NCBI GenBank assembly: GCA_000442125.1
Contig: KE546976.1
Span: forward strand, 558,001-622,000
Length of the DNA stretch: 64,000 nt
Direction of reading: 5' to 3'
DNA from: Opeltia flavorubescens
Lineage: Eukaryota; Ascomycota; Lecanoromycetes; Teloschistales; Teloschistaceae
How positions within the stretch are numbered: position 1 is the first letter of the stretch; every line of letters starts with the position of its first letter. The notes beneath the pieces are model-generated. The model had not been told where the DNA came from, made no database searches, and worked only from the letters and a program-made list of their open reading frames with translations. This document shows positions 21,435 to 32,988 of the stretch, in pieces. Both the position numbers and the translations under genes were made by a program.

Positions 21435-24205
21435 ATGGCCGACTACGAAAGACGAAATGGTGGCCAACGTGGAGGCTACAACCATCGGAAACGACGACAT
21501 AGAGGTAAAGCATCTATCAGAGCTTAGGACCATGCGCTGACGCACTTACGGAAGAGGACGATGATCTGGACCGTCGCCCACCCCGCAGACAGTACCAGGA
21601 GCCGGTGCACCTCAAAGTACGCAAGCAGTTACTCACCATCGCTGAGTCGGTACGTACAGCCTGGACATCTTCCTCCCCGACCTGGCCAGCTCTGACGGCC
21701 AGCAGCCGCTCAAGAAGACCGATGAGGAAATCAAAACTATCGCAACTATCGTCGCTGAGAATCGTGACGACGTTGAAATATGTGGGACCTTTTCGGACTT
21801 GATTCTGCAACTGTAATGACTCTTTGCCTTGATGACTATCGGTGTGTGATTGACATTCAAACAGAATCACCGAACAAGCCCTCAAAATCCCTTTCGTCGC
21901 AGCAGTTACACTTGTTCTTAACGCTCGGGCACCTGAGCTCGTCCAAGATATACTAATAAAGTCGACAATGGCCCTCAACGAGCAGTTCAAAGCCGGAGCA
22001 TGGCGCGAAGTCAAACTTCTCTTGCGCTTTTTGGCTTGCTTACAGGGTATTCTGGAAGACAACGGCGTCTTTCCAATCTTGGAAGAGCTGTTCTCCCGAT
22101 CTGTAGATCTGCAGACTGCTTCGTCGGAAGATGTAAAGCCACTTCTTCCAGAAAGCCGATCCAGCTGATCCTTTGGCAGAGTCTTGGGCTGGAGATTGTG
22201 AAGATCATTCTTCTGACAATACCCTACATAATGGCTTCGTCTGCGTCAGGCTTCGGAGTGCATGCCACATCCCTATTGGAGAAGACAGACATCATTGCCT
22301 CGACCCCCCACGCACTCGAGGCTCTGGTCGACCCATACCCCGGAAGCGGGAATGATACGGGCCATGAAGTGCAAAGTGTCATTAGTCTCCTGCAAAAGCA
22401 GCTACAAGGCGAAGCTGACCGGTCGTGGGAGCTGGCTTGCCTTCCTCGTCCGTGGAATACATCTCCTGTCGTGGATGAAGCCGAGCTAAGTACACCGACA
22501 AAGCACTCCTTGCCGCTTGTCACCGTGCCTTCTCCAGTCTCCCCAGGTGTCCGGGCTCAACTACCGGAAGTCTACTCCTCGGTCTATGCGGATCAAGACA
22601 TCGAGACAGTACCACCAACATCAAATATTGCATCGCTCTTGCTCAGAGACTCGCTCGTTGATACCATCAACACTCTGGACTACAATCGAAACGCCACAGC
22701 GAAGTTTCTGATCGATTTGGATTGCTATTTCTCCTCAGAAACCTTCGTCAAACGAGCTACCCCATTCGATAGACTTCGGGAGGTTGAAGCAGGCAAGTCG
22801 ACTTGGAAACCCGAAGATGTGGCTGTTGATGCTGTTTTCTCTCAACTACTACAGCTGCCGAATCCGCAGCACAAGTTAGTTTACTATCATGCTGTCTTGA
22901 CGGAATCTTGCAAGATTGCACCAGCAGCGATTGCTCCAAGTTTAGGCCGTGCTATCCGCTACCTCTACCAAAACGTTGATGCAATGGACATGGAACTGGA
23001 GTATAGATTCATGGACTGGTTCACTCATCATTTGAGCAATTTCGGATTTACTTGGAAATGGACCGAATGGTAAGGGACCTGTCATTGGACTCGTGAATGG
23101 CTCCTTACAATACTGCAGGGTTGATGACGTTGAGCTCCCTCTAGCCAAGCCAAAGAAAGCATTCATTGTCGGCGCTCTTGAGAAAGAAATCCGTCTGAGC
23201 TTTGCGCAACGCATCCGCGGAACCCTTCCAGAACCGTACCAAGCCTTGATAACAGAAGCGAAGGAGAAAGACATTCCCGATTTTAAGTATAGTTCTGACC
23301 GTAAGTAAGCTTCTGCTAGTCTCCTGCTGTCCACATTGATGTCCTAACCAAAAATTGCAGAAACACCATACGCGCCCCAAGCTCGAGAGATCCTTCGGCT
23401 CCTCAAGGCAAAAGCTCTCGACTCCGAAATTGAACCCCACCTACAATCTTTGGAGGCTGAAGCTGCCTCGCTTGGTGTCGATGACACCCTCGTTCCTTCC
23501 ACAGACGCCTACATAACCGCAATTTGCTTCATTGGCAGCAAATCACTCTCGCATGTCCTTAGCTGCATTGAACGCTGCAAGGATCGGCTGCTGGCCCTTG
23601 GGCCTCGATCAGAAGCCGCAAGACGACAGATTATTTCATCCGTGATGGATTACTGGACCGAAAAACCCGGTGTGGGCGTCAATATAGTAGATAAGTTGCT
23701 CAACTATACCATCTTAACTCCAATGAGCGTTATCAACTGGGCGCTGGTGGATAATATCGGTAAAGGCAAGATCCTGACACAGGCACATATGTACGAGATG
23801 ATCGCAAGTACAATACAAAAGGTCACCAACCGTGTCCGGCAGATCGCCATGGCAAGGAGCCAGCCTGGATTGCCTGTAGACCAGATTGCGATGTTGGACG
23901 AGACCTTGGGGAAAGAGAGAGCCCAAATGAAGGAATTGTTCGCGACCGTAGAGGACGCGCTCGTGGGCGTGGCGAGCGGAATCGTAGACGAGATGGCGGA
24001 ATCGAGGAACCAGGATACAGAAGGGGAGGCAGTGTTGAGAGGGTGGGGCGAGAGGTGGGTGAGGGTTTTCAGGAGGAAGATGGCTGTTGAAGAGGCTTGG
24101 ATTGGAGAGGTATTGGCAAATCCGGAAGGCACGGATGGTCTGGCGGCAAATGGAAATGGGGTGCTGAAGATGCAGGAAGAGGATGTTGACAACGGAGTGT
24201 CGTGA
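21435..24205 (+). CDS. CBP80: Nuclear cap-binding complex large subunit (CBP80)
   Basis: Seven exons: 21435-21504, 21555-21649, 21703-21812, 21865-22132, 22180-23069, 23119-23300, 23361-24205; 819 residues. With CBP20 it binds the m7G cap of new Pol II transcripts and assists splicing, export and decay. The N-terminus is Arg/Gly-rich (YERRNGGQRGGYNHRKRRHR). The MIF4G regions show LITEQALKIPFVAAVTLVLN, EVKLLLRFLACLQGILEDNG, LGLEIVKIILLTIPY and RNATAKFLIDLDCYF, then the C-terminal block WYWTEK-like VMDYWTEKPGVGVNIVDKL. Introns 2 and 4 were placed by frame: a read-through there gives stops or breaks the conserved sequence. Confidence 0.94.
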
Positions 24206-24643
24206 TCCTTCTTCTCTTCGGACGATCCAAGTTCAGTGTTTAGCAAATGCTGGGTGGATCGGATGCGGTTCACACTCTCTGGACAGCGTCGCGATAGTCG
24301 GGGTCATCATGTGGGCAAAGGGAATATTGTGCGGTAGAGGATGAGAACGTCCGTAAATTGCTGGGTATGATTATAGCATCTGTATGATATTCGTCGACCG
24401 AGCAAAGCTGAGCATATGCAGCATGGAAGAAGAGCCATTGTCACTGTCCATCTCCGATACTCAATGCACCAAGACTTCTTACGAGAGCGTCTTTGTGCCT
24501 GTTCAAACATCACTTTCGAAACTATGAAACACAGAAAGGTGCGATTCCACACGGTCATTTGCCACCTCGCCATATGGACTTCCAATTTAACGTACCGGAT
24601 TAATTTAGTATTTCTTCATTCAACACTTCCCGCACAGGCTGGT
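24206..24643. other. Intergenic between convergent CBP80 and ERG3
   Basis: The 3' ends of the two genes face each other. Nothing recognisable lies between. Confidence 0.4.
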
Positions 24644-25846
24644 TCACAGGATTTTTTTCTGCAGCCTCCGCACTTCGTCGCCATAATCTCTATCGTCGTC
24701 GCCTTCCACCTCCTTCTGCACCGTTTCCATTTCCTTGCATTGGCGTTCCCACTCCTGCTTACTCATTTTCGATTCTCGTCTGAATAATTCATCGTTGGGT
24801 TTGCGATATGAGCCACCAAACCGATCCCAGAGGGTGGTAAATTGGCCATAATTGTAATTGAAGTAGAGATGGTGCATCGTGTGGCAAGCTGCGCCATTAA
24901 TGATACTGGAGTTCGCGACGTATTCGCCGTCATCTATTGCAACATCAGTTTGAGATCGACTTCTGCAGAGTCTTGCCAGGAAGTTCTGAGCCTGAAATGC
25001 TGCGTCAAGGAAGACCCATTACTTACGGATGAAGACGGTCCAGACATTGATGAATGCAAATAGGATTACATAGGCGACTTTGTTCAAAGGAAAAATAAAT
25101 GGGAAAACGTGATAAGGTACGCTCTGCGCGAAACCATCCAATGGATGGAAAGCATGGCTGGCATATGGCGTTGGCATGATCCACTTATGATGGGGCTTGT
25201 GTAAAGTCTTGTAGACACGAGGATGGTGCAGGCCTCTATGGATCCAATATATGAAGAAGTCGGTAAAGCAGATGAAGAGGGGGAATTGGAGGACGTTGTA
25301 CAGCCAGAAGGGTGCATCGGCCGGCGCATCGTACAGTCTGGCGTACCCCCGCACTTCAGCTATAAAGAATGGGACAGTAAAGACAGACATGACAGGAAGA
25401 GCGGCAGATGCCTGTTTGATCTCGAGGGACACCTGATTTTTGAGGTATTTTGGGTGGGTGAAGGTAGCATGGTCGAAGACGAAGTAGTAGGATAGGGTGG
25501 CACAAATGAAGTATACGATAAGGCCAAAGATCCTGGAGACTGTATCAGTATTGATGGAAGCTTAAGGCACTGATTAGACAAGGTACCAAGTTATGAGGTA
25601 TAGGCTTAGAGTCTGCCTCCATGCATTGTCCCTAGGCCAGGTGCTCATGAATGCGTATTCCGATGCTTCGAGCTTCCAGAGTTGAGTGGACGGATGAACG
25701 GCCGTCGGTATCTCGCGCATACTCGAGAAGGTCGCGGAGGCATTGTTGACGACGTGGATACCATGTGCAGGGCTGGGAATTGGAAAAGCAGTGGCGTAGA
25801 GACGATCGAGAAGGAAAGTATCAAATACTTCAAGTACGATATCCAT
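24644..25846 (-). CDS. ERG3: C-5 sterol desaturase (ergosterol synthesis)
   Basis: Three exons: 25846-25587, 25532-25027, 24933-24644; 351 residues. It introduces the C5-C6 double bond of ergosterol in the ER. The di-iron histidine clusters of the fatty-acid hydroxylase superfamily are all present: HRGLHH, HKPHH and HTMHHLYF. Hydrophobic membrane segments surround them (IFGLIVYFICATLSYYFVF; FPLFICFTDFFIYW; VAYVILFAFINVWTVF). The C-terminal 60 residues are charged and probably cytosolic. A MITE sits only 85 bp upstream of the start codon, so the proximal promoter has been altered by insertion. Loss or change of Erg3 is a known azole-resistance route in other fungi (family knowledge). Confidence 0.95.
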
Positions 25847-25930
25847 ACTGGTTGTAGGGAAGCGTCAATTGAGTAAATCTGAGTTGATCGTCAAAATTGT
25901 TTCGACATCATCCATGCTAGGCGACTTTTT

Positions 25931-26267
25931 GGCATCGTCTATAAGACAGAGGTACTAATGCAAGCCACTCTCTAGCGCTAACTAGCGCGCTAAATTCTAT
26001 CCACTTTATATTTTTCGCCGAGTATAACGCACCAAGAACTTTAAAAGATGTAAAGGGTAACAACGAGAAAAGAGCTACAACGTAAGTATATGTAGAGGTA
26101 CTTACACATCGAGTTCTGCAGTATCAGGCATTTTGAAAGGAAGGAACAACTGCGTCGGTAAGGTATAGGCGCGTACTCTGAAGAAGTCACGACGAAGATA
26201 AAACTAAGTAAGCTAGTAAGCGCTAAAGTGCGGCTTACATTAGTACCTCTCTCTTATAGGCGCAGCC
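25931..26267. mobile_element. MITE, copy 2 (same family as 2946-3303)
   Basis: A 337-bp noncoding element with inverted ends of about 55 bp. The left end reads GGCATCGTCTATAAGACAG and the right mirrors GGCTGCGCCTATAAGAGAG. The core CTATA-ACAGAGG-CTAAT is shared with copy 1. No clean target duplication remains, suggesting an older insertion. It lies just upstream of ERG3. Confidence 0.8.
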
Positions 26268-26431
26268 GTTTTTAAAAGACTGATTATAGAATTCTGAGGT
26301 TTACTATACGGACTTGCCTATCATTTTGTTTCACATTCAAACATAGATGATCTCCTCAAACAATCTCTAGCACTCTTCGGAATTCGAAGTCAAACCCTTT
26401 CCTTGTTTCATCGCTTGTTCCGACTTGAACT

Positions 26432-27433
26432 TCATGCTGGATTACCCTCGCCAGGACACGCTTCGTCTTCTGTCTTTCCTTTGGTCTGCCCACATTCAAA
26501 TGTCTTATTCGGATGTGAATCCTTTCCACGTCCTCTGATGCCTCTGTTACTCAATTTGTACAAAGTCGCAAAATGCTCCCATGGCTCCTTGTCCGTTGCC
26601 AAGGCCGTATCTCCTTCTCGCATCGACGCAAGTTTGACATTTAGTTCGCGAAGTGTTGCGGTGTGAAATTTATCCTAGTGTGACTAACTCCCATTCAGTC
26701 TATACAACGAGATCTATGGGCAAGAGATGCATCGTACCTTGAGATTTCCCAGCTGAGTGAATTGCCTACCACAATGCTCGAGCTGGCAAAGAAATGGCTT
26801 GACCTTAGCATGATCGATCATGTGCGTGCGGACATTTCCACGTTGCGAAAATCTCTTTCCATATTGTCTGCATGAATAGGGTCTCTCGCCTGAGTGGCGA
26901 CGGTACACCGCACATGAGGTGCATTCATTTGAATCGAGTCGGTGATTTCTACTTTCAGGTTCCCACGCTATGAGAAGCCATGGCCGCACCCCACTGCTTT
27001 GCAGACCTATGACGAGAGTCTTAGCAAAGATTTATCTATCATTAGAGCAATCGCCACGTACAAAAGGCTTGCGCCCAGTATGAGCTCGCATATGGATCTC
27101 GAGATAGGCTTGCTAATAAAAAATTCTAGCGCACGATGGCATGCCACATTGATGACTTTTCCGATCTTGTCGGTGGCCACGGCGGGTGCTGATATGCTGC
27201 GGAGTGTCTGTCTCAAAACCTGGCATCGTGATTGGAGGGCTGCCATTTTGAGCCTGTGGAGCAGTTGGATGACATATTGTGCGTCGTGATTTGATTTGGA
27301 TAGTTCGCACCAACGTGTCGACATCATTGGTATTAGACTCCTCGGTTGATCCGGAACGCAGCTGCTGTTCCGGTGCCAGGTTGGATTTTAAAAGCCTTCC
27401 AAAGTCGAAAACCTCAGGCTCAGTTTTTATATC
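26432..27433 (-). pseudogene. Decayed C2H2 zinc-finger transcription factor gene
   Basis: Read right to left, the frame gives VDTLVRTIQIKS and then the first finger SHQCGMPSCARIFY, which meets an in-frame TAG where a CAG (Gln) codon is expected, followed by QAYLEIHMRAHTG. The next finger has lost its first Cys (KPFVRGDC) and ends in TAA. A later finger, RPYSCRQYGKRFSQRGN, has lost its second Cys. The last finger (FLCQLEHCGRQFTQLGNLK) is intact. After a probable intron (26,737-26,675) the tail FHTATLRELNVKLASMREGD is typical of a widespread Pezizomycotina factor. The CAG-to-TAG change fits C-to-T decay. An exon boundary lies near 27,433; further 5' exons may exist but were not found. Confidence 0.75.
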
Positions 27434-28709
27434 CTGAACAATCTAGGGTTTAGTAGCGTTATTTCCGCGAATAGGGGCTAAATACGATTTGTAGGTGATT
27501 AGCGTTGGAAAAGCCCCGGCACCATGACTAGGGAGCGTAGGTGCTCTTGCTGAATTGCTTAGAGGGCAAGCCATACAGACAGCTGGGTAGTTTAAGCCAC
27601 GGGAGCCAAGTCAACGCAAGAGCAAATACTGGGCCAAGAGAGAATATCAAATGTGGAACCAAACACTTGCAACGCTGCTCCCAAGAATAAGTCTGTCTTC
27701 TCCAACGGAACATTACTCTCTAGAATCATGGCGGCTGTACTGCCGGGCCCGGAGGCAGTGAGAAATGCACAGTTAGCAAGCAACGAATCAATTGCAGGGA
27801 GTGCAATGATAGTATGGAAAGTTGAGATGACCATAGGTCCAAACCTCGCCCCGAACACTGATACATTGAAGGCAATTCAAGCACTGGATATCAGCCGGAC
27901 AAGGAGGATATAGACACAACTACTACCTAGACCATCAGGAAATGCTTAGCCGGTAAGTGAATGTCCTAAAGCATGAAAATCAGGGGGAACGTCATATTCT
28001 AGTGAGTTGCCATCAAATCCGTCCGGATCGGGATAGCTTCACACTTGGAAATTAGAAATACCAGATAGGTAGACATGGCCGGCCCAGCGTGGAGAAGGTA
28101 ATGTCTAGCCACCGTGCCGAATGCTTTTGGGGGGAAAGAGCAGTGTTCACAGACAATAACACATGGCCAGGCGGCTCGAGCGAGCAACCACCCGCTACGT
28201 CGTCGATCACGCCACTGCTAAGATTTGAGCAATCCGTGGTCGTAACAATGCCATCTTATCAGCAAAAGTTCAGACCAATCAGCTCGGAACCCGCATACCC
28301 ATCTACCGCCCACCTTCATTCCATGTGAGGACAAACTGCGCAGCTGGGCGTAATGCTAACGAGCAATCGCCCTATAATTTTGACTCCCTCGGAGATGCAT
28401 TTGAGGTAGATACTAGCTATACCTCGTGATCCGTGGATGGGTAATCTCCTCTCAACATTGGCACAGTTCAAGACGTTGGTGCCCATCTTGCGCAGAGTCG
28501 CAATTGTTGTGAAGAAGTGCATTTGAAGATCAACCCGGATGTGTAAATGACGATCTATTCAATCAAGCAGACGCAGTCTTGGATTTCGCCTCCTACGGAA
28601 TAACTCCAAGCATCAATATACAGCCATCCTTTAACATACGGTTTCGAATACCAACCAGCCAACGAGCTTACCATTCGTTTGATACCTGAGATTGATCAGA
28701 CCTCCACCT
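27434..28709. other. Interval between the zinc-finger relic and TUP1
   Basis: It may contain lost 5' exons of the zinc-finger gene and the 3' flank of TUP1. Two overlapping open frames of about 87 codons on opposite strands lie around 27,590-27,910; neither is recognisable. Confidence 0.35.
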
Positions 28710-31070
28710 TCACTGCCAAGGTCCATATCTGATACAGCCACTTGTTAGTCCAAGGCTACAACTTATATTCGGGACAAACTTGCCTCCAGATACGTGCTGC
28801 CTTGTCTCCGCTGCCGGTAGCGAAAAGCTCACCCTGAGGGCTGGGGGCCACAGAAATAACTGTGAAGTAACGGCAGTCAGCATGCATATATCAGTAACTA
28901 CTTGCTCACTCCTGGAATTGTTAGTGTCGTCTGAGGTTGTCACGTCATTACCTGAATTCTTATGTCCTTGGAGCATCAACTGCGCATCTCCTGTCCGAGG
29001 ATCCCAGAATTGTACACCTCGGTCTTTGGAACCGCTCAACACCCAGCGACCGTCTGGTGTGAGAGCCACACTCAAGACGAAATCCTAAGTTTCGTCAGCT
29101 AATGTAAAGCGGCCTGAGACTCTGTAGAGAGGTGATCATCACCTTATGACCTTCGAATGTCTTCACACACTTGCCCACTCGCTCTCTAGAACCAATACCA
29201 GGACCCATCATCCCCCGAGTGTCAGCCAACTCCCACATCTTAATGGTCTTATCCAAACTGCCACTGACGAGTGATCTACCGTTCGGTGCAAAAGCCACCG
29301 AATAGACGCTATCCTTGTGCCCCTCGTTGCCATCCAGCCTGTCGATAAGATGGCCAGTACGCACGTCCCACACCCTTACGCTCTTGTCAAGAGACCCTGC
29401 CGAAACGAAGTCACCCCCTGGTGAGATAGCGACGGTGGTCACGCCATCGTCAATGTTTAGACTCAAGACCTCGCGACCACTATCAATGTCCCATACTCGC
29501 ACTGTTCGATCCCCGCTACCCGAGGCAATGTGCTTGCCGTCACGGGCAAAATCGAGAGAGTAGATATCTTGCTCATGCCCGACGAAAGTATTTCGAATCG
29601 CCTGTGAGGCAATATCCCAAACCTGAAATGTCTCATTAGATCGCGTTCAACAAAGGAGGAGCATAGACAGACCCTGATTTGCTTGTCTTCTGNACCAGTT
29701 GCCAAGTACTTTCCATCGGGACTGAAGCAAACGCTCCGGATGTAGAGATCGCCTTCCTTGTCGACTGATTCGTCCTGAAGTTTTGTAACTTGAGCACCGG
29801 TCCCTACATCGAATATTTGCGCCGAGCGGTTGCACCCGGTTGCGACATATCGACCGTCATAGCTAAATCTGACACAGCACACGACGCTGTCGTGGCTTAA
29901 AGTGTGCACGAGATCAACATCGAGCACACGTGGGATCCGCGGGTTAAATATCGCAAACCAATCGGCGCCTTCACGCTTTTGCTCCGGCCGTAATGACTCC
30001 AGCTCAAGATCAGCCAGGTTGTTGATGATTTGATGGCCTTGATGCTGGGGTGGTGACGGTGGTCTCCCGAGTTGCGGTGAAGGTCTAGGGTCGGGATACG
30101 AAGTGGACGGAGCTTGATGTGGAGTGGTCGGCCCTGGAGGCCCACGGTTTATCCGCCCTTTTCCTGGGCCTGGGGATGCTGTCGTTTGCGGGGCCTGCTG
30201 ATTGTATCCTTCGATGCAGATCAGTCATCCAAACTCGCCGCAAGAGGAGCCTTCCAGTCGTGTCTGACTGGACAATGACTTACCACCATTTACCCCGTGT
30301 GGTGGAGGATAGCCACCAAAACTGCCCTGCTGCAACCCCTGCGAGCCTCCCATCTGGTGAGTAGGGGGGACCTGTTGTTGCTGCTGCTGCTGTTCCTGAG
30401 TAGGTGGAACAAGGCCAGGAGCCCCCTGACCTGGTGGGTTTGCCATGATTCCTCCAAAGAGGTTGCTTGGACCATGGCCAATGACAGGCGGCTGAGGCTG
30501 GGGGACTCCTGCATGTGGAGGTAGACCATTAATGTTCACATGAGAGGGTGGTCCACCGCGAGCCTCGAGCTCATGACGGAGACGTGCGATATCCTCTTCG
30601 TATCTTTGCAGCCAGAATTTAGATCTTTCCTATCCGTAGCCATTCGTCTACAACGTACCTTTGTTTGATTGCGTTCTGATTCTGTTCCAGGTTGTAGACT
30701 TTCTGCCTGACTAGCTCCATCTCCTGCACCTGCTGCGCCACTAGTGATTCTATCAGTGTCTGTACTCTCAGGTTTGCCATCTGGCTTCTGCAGCTTCGGC
30801 AGCGGTTGGATAATCAGTCCCCTAGTGCTTGAAGCTCCGACTTTCGATTTGGTGATGGTGCGTCTATAAGACATGGACTGCCAGACAAAGCTACGGAAAC
30901 CTGCAGCAGAAACACGGATGACATAGCATTTGGAAAACAGCAAACTCACTATTTTGCTCATATTCACCAGCACGGCTCTGCTGATTGTCAAACTCTTGAC
31001 GGACCTGGTCCAACAGTTCCGTCAAACGGCTGCTGGGTGCAGGAGGAATTCCACGATGCGCGTTATACAT
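28710..31070 (-). CDS. TUP1: Tup1/RcoA-type transcriptional co-repressor
   Basis: Eight exons: 31070-30950, 30740-30659, 30603-30284, 30208-29673, 29622-29143, 29084-28952, 28859-28784, 28728-28710; 588 residues. With Cyc8/Ssn6 it represses many gene sets through histones and Mediator. The N-terminal 90 residues form the tetramer coiled coil ([51 protein letters not shown]). Next comes a Pro/Gln-rich linker with a run of seven Gln, the conserved [20 protein letters not shown], and seven WD40 repeats (such as [36 protein letters not shown]). Intron 1 is long (209 nt). The last intron begins GCAAGT (GC-AG) and leads to a 19-nt exon giving the end WRYGPWQ. Base 29,692 is N, leaving one residue unknown. 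Confidence 0.94.
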
Positions 31071-31983
31071 GCCGACAGTACTCTCTTGATAACGTTGATG
31101 AGCAGACCAACAATGTGGTTTAGAGTTGAATCGCGACTAGGCCAAGTTACTTGTACGCGGCGGAAGTGGCTTCCCGGTGCTCTGGGCAGCTAAACGGCAC
31201 AAGCTTGAAAAGTTTATCAATTGCAAGGCGGCTGCACGGACAGCTGAGAATTCTAACAAAGAGTTGGGTGGGCGCATAGGTAGGAAAGTGTGGTCAGTGG
31301 AAGGGTGAGGGCCTGGCTGCTTTCCTACTTCAGCGAAACCTAGACGGGGGCGTGGGAGTGTCTGTAGGCGCGACGTCAGTAAAGAGCAATATGCGCCGCA
31401 AAGTGGCAAGTAAATTTACCGCTCTTTGATTGAGACCGCGATAGGTGGGGAATTTGCTGGCCAAAGACTAGAGAGGGTTTTGGTGAATTGGTGGTAGTGG
31501 ATGGGGTTGGTTGATTGCAAGGATGAGGCTCAGTAAGATGGAGCAAGTATCGTTGGGGAGGAAGCTGGACCATGACCAATAGAAGCGACAAGCTTGGGGA
31601 AGTGAACTGGGGGCCGAAGGAGCAGGCTAGAAGTGGGATGTGGAGTCCAGCTAAACTTTAGAGAGCATGGCATAACAGCGGGACGGCGGTTCGCTAATTC
31701 CCGTTGTTCGCAATTATCAAACTCTATCTTCGTGTTTCGTGCTTAGTTCTTCGATCATTCATGTCTCAAAGTATAATCCATCCTGATTCGTCATTGAATA
31801 GATATTTTAACATTCCTACCCACGGTCAGATATCGTTCGTTTTCAACCCAGTAGGGTGATTGCAGATGCATTAATCGATACGCACTCCCAGTCAACCGTT
31901 TCCTTCCAGATGACATGTTCTCATTAGGGTAATATGTGCACTAGATCAGCATTTTCATCAGAAAGAAATCCTTGACTGTTAAG
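31071..31983. other. TUP1 upstream region / FLX1 3' flank
   Basis: No gene recognised. The long space 5' of TUP1 fits an extended leader and promoter, as is common for regulators. The FLX1-like gene on the same strand transcribes toward lower coordinates and ends at 31,984. Confidence 0.4.
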
Positions 31984-32988
31984 TTACAGGATTCCTGGCA
32001 GGAAAGTCTTCGTCTTCTCGTAAACCAAGAATGTGACCCAGGTGCTGGGCAAAACACGCACCAGATTCGGCCCTAATCCCCTGTAAAACCCTCTGAGACC
32101 TTCTTGTTTCCAGATCTGGGCAACCGCATCTCTGGCACTCTTATATGTCTGGTTAGCTTTATACATCTGCAACCTCGCTCTCACCACCTGATATGGGTAG
32201 GTTGCACTCCCCGCAAAGATCTTGGAAGCACCACTCAACCAGAGAAGATCCACAGTCCCAAGACCCCCTTCCCCTATGCCTAAATGGCCGGCGCGGTGCT
32301 GTTTGAGCTGCTCATATAACATGAATTGCAACGCTCCGTGAGATACACCAAACAAGGATGGTACGAGGCCACTGTAAAAGCCCCGAAGACCTTCTTCTCG
32401 GTAGATTTCATGAGTACCATGTGTAATTGATCGATATGCGCCTGGACTGTTGAAGGCGCTCGATAGCATTCGGGTCTTGATTACCCAGATTGGGTTGGTG
32501 CATATCGCGGTCAAGGCTCCTATTGCGGATCAGCACGTCGAGCTCTTGGTTCTTAGGAACGTGCAGGAAACGTACCGGCAATCCCAGAAGCCATGAAATA
32601 GTCGTAGTATGATAGTCCATTGTTGGAGGAATAGTATCGCACAAGGACCGATTTGATTCGACTGTACCAAAAGAAGTACAGCGCCCAGCTCACAGAGTTG
32701 CCGATTAGATTTGGGGAAAGTCCTCGGTAGCATCCTTTCGATATGCCTTCGTTCTGGATGATAACCTGTACGAGGCGCAAAGAAGTGCCAAATGGAGTTC
32801 TAGATGTACGGTCGACTACTGTCCGTTAGAACTTATTGCAACCTTTCTCGCGTGCAATGGACACTACCACCTTGCAAACGAGTTTTGAGAACGTCGAGTG
32901 GGTGTGCTACCAACGTTGAGGCCAGTCCAGCAACGAAACCGGCTATTGTCTCTACAAGCGGAAGGGATGGCGGGTTGTGGCTCGTCAT
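31984..32988 (-). CDS. FLX1: Mitochondrial carrier, FAD/folate type (Flx1-like)
   Basis: Three exons: 32988-32871, 32815-32576, 32519-31984; 297 residues, the standard carrier length. The three repeats carry the signature motifs PLDVLKTR, PIWVIKTR and PYQVVRAR. The Trp in the second motif, and the text around it (ICTNPIWVIKTRML), are typical of the Flx1/folate carrier group in the inner membrane. Other blocks: GFVAGLASTLVAHP, YRGLSPNLIGNSVSWALYFF, GFYSGLVPSLFGVSHGALQF and FYRGLGPNLVRVLPSTWVTF. Substrate is inferred from subfamily resemblance; a pyrimidine-type carrier is less likely. Confidence 0.88.

Noticed and set aside
27592-27913. Two overlapping ~87-codon frames on opposite strands
   Set aside because: Neither shows a family signature; overlap on both strands suggests chance open frames in a decaying region.
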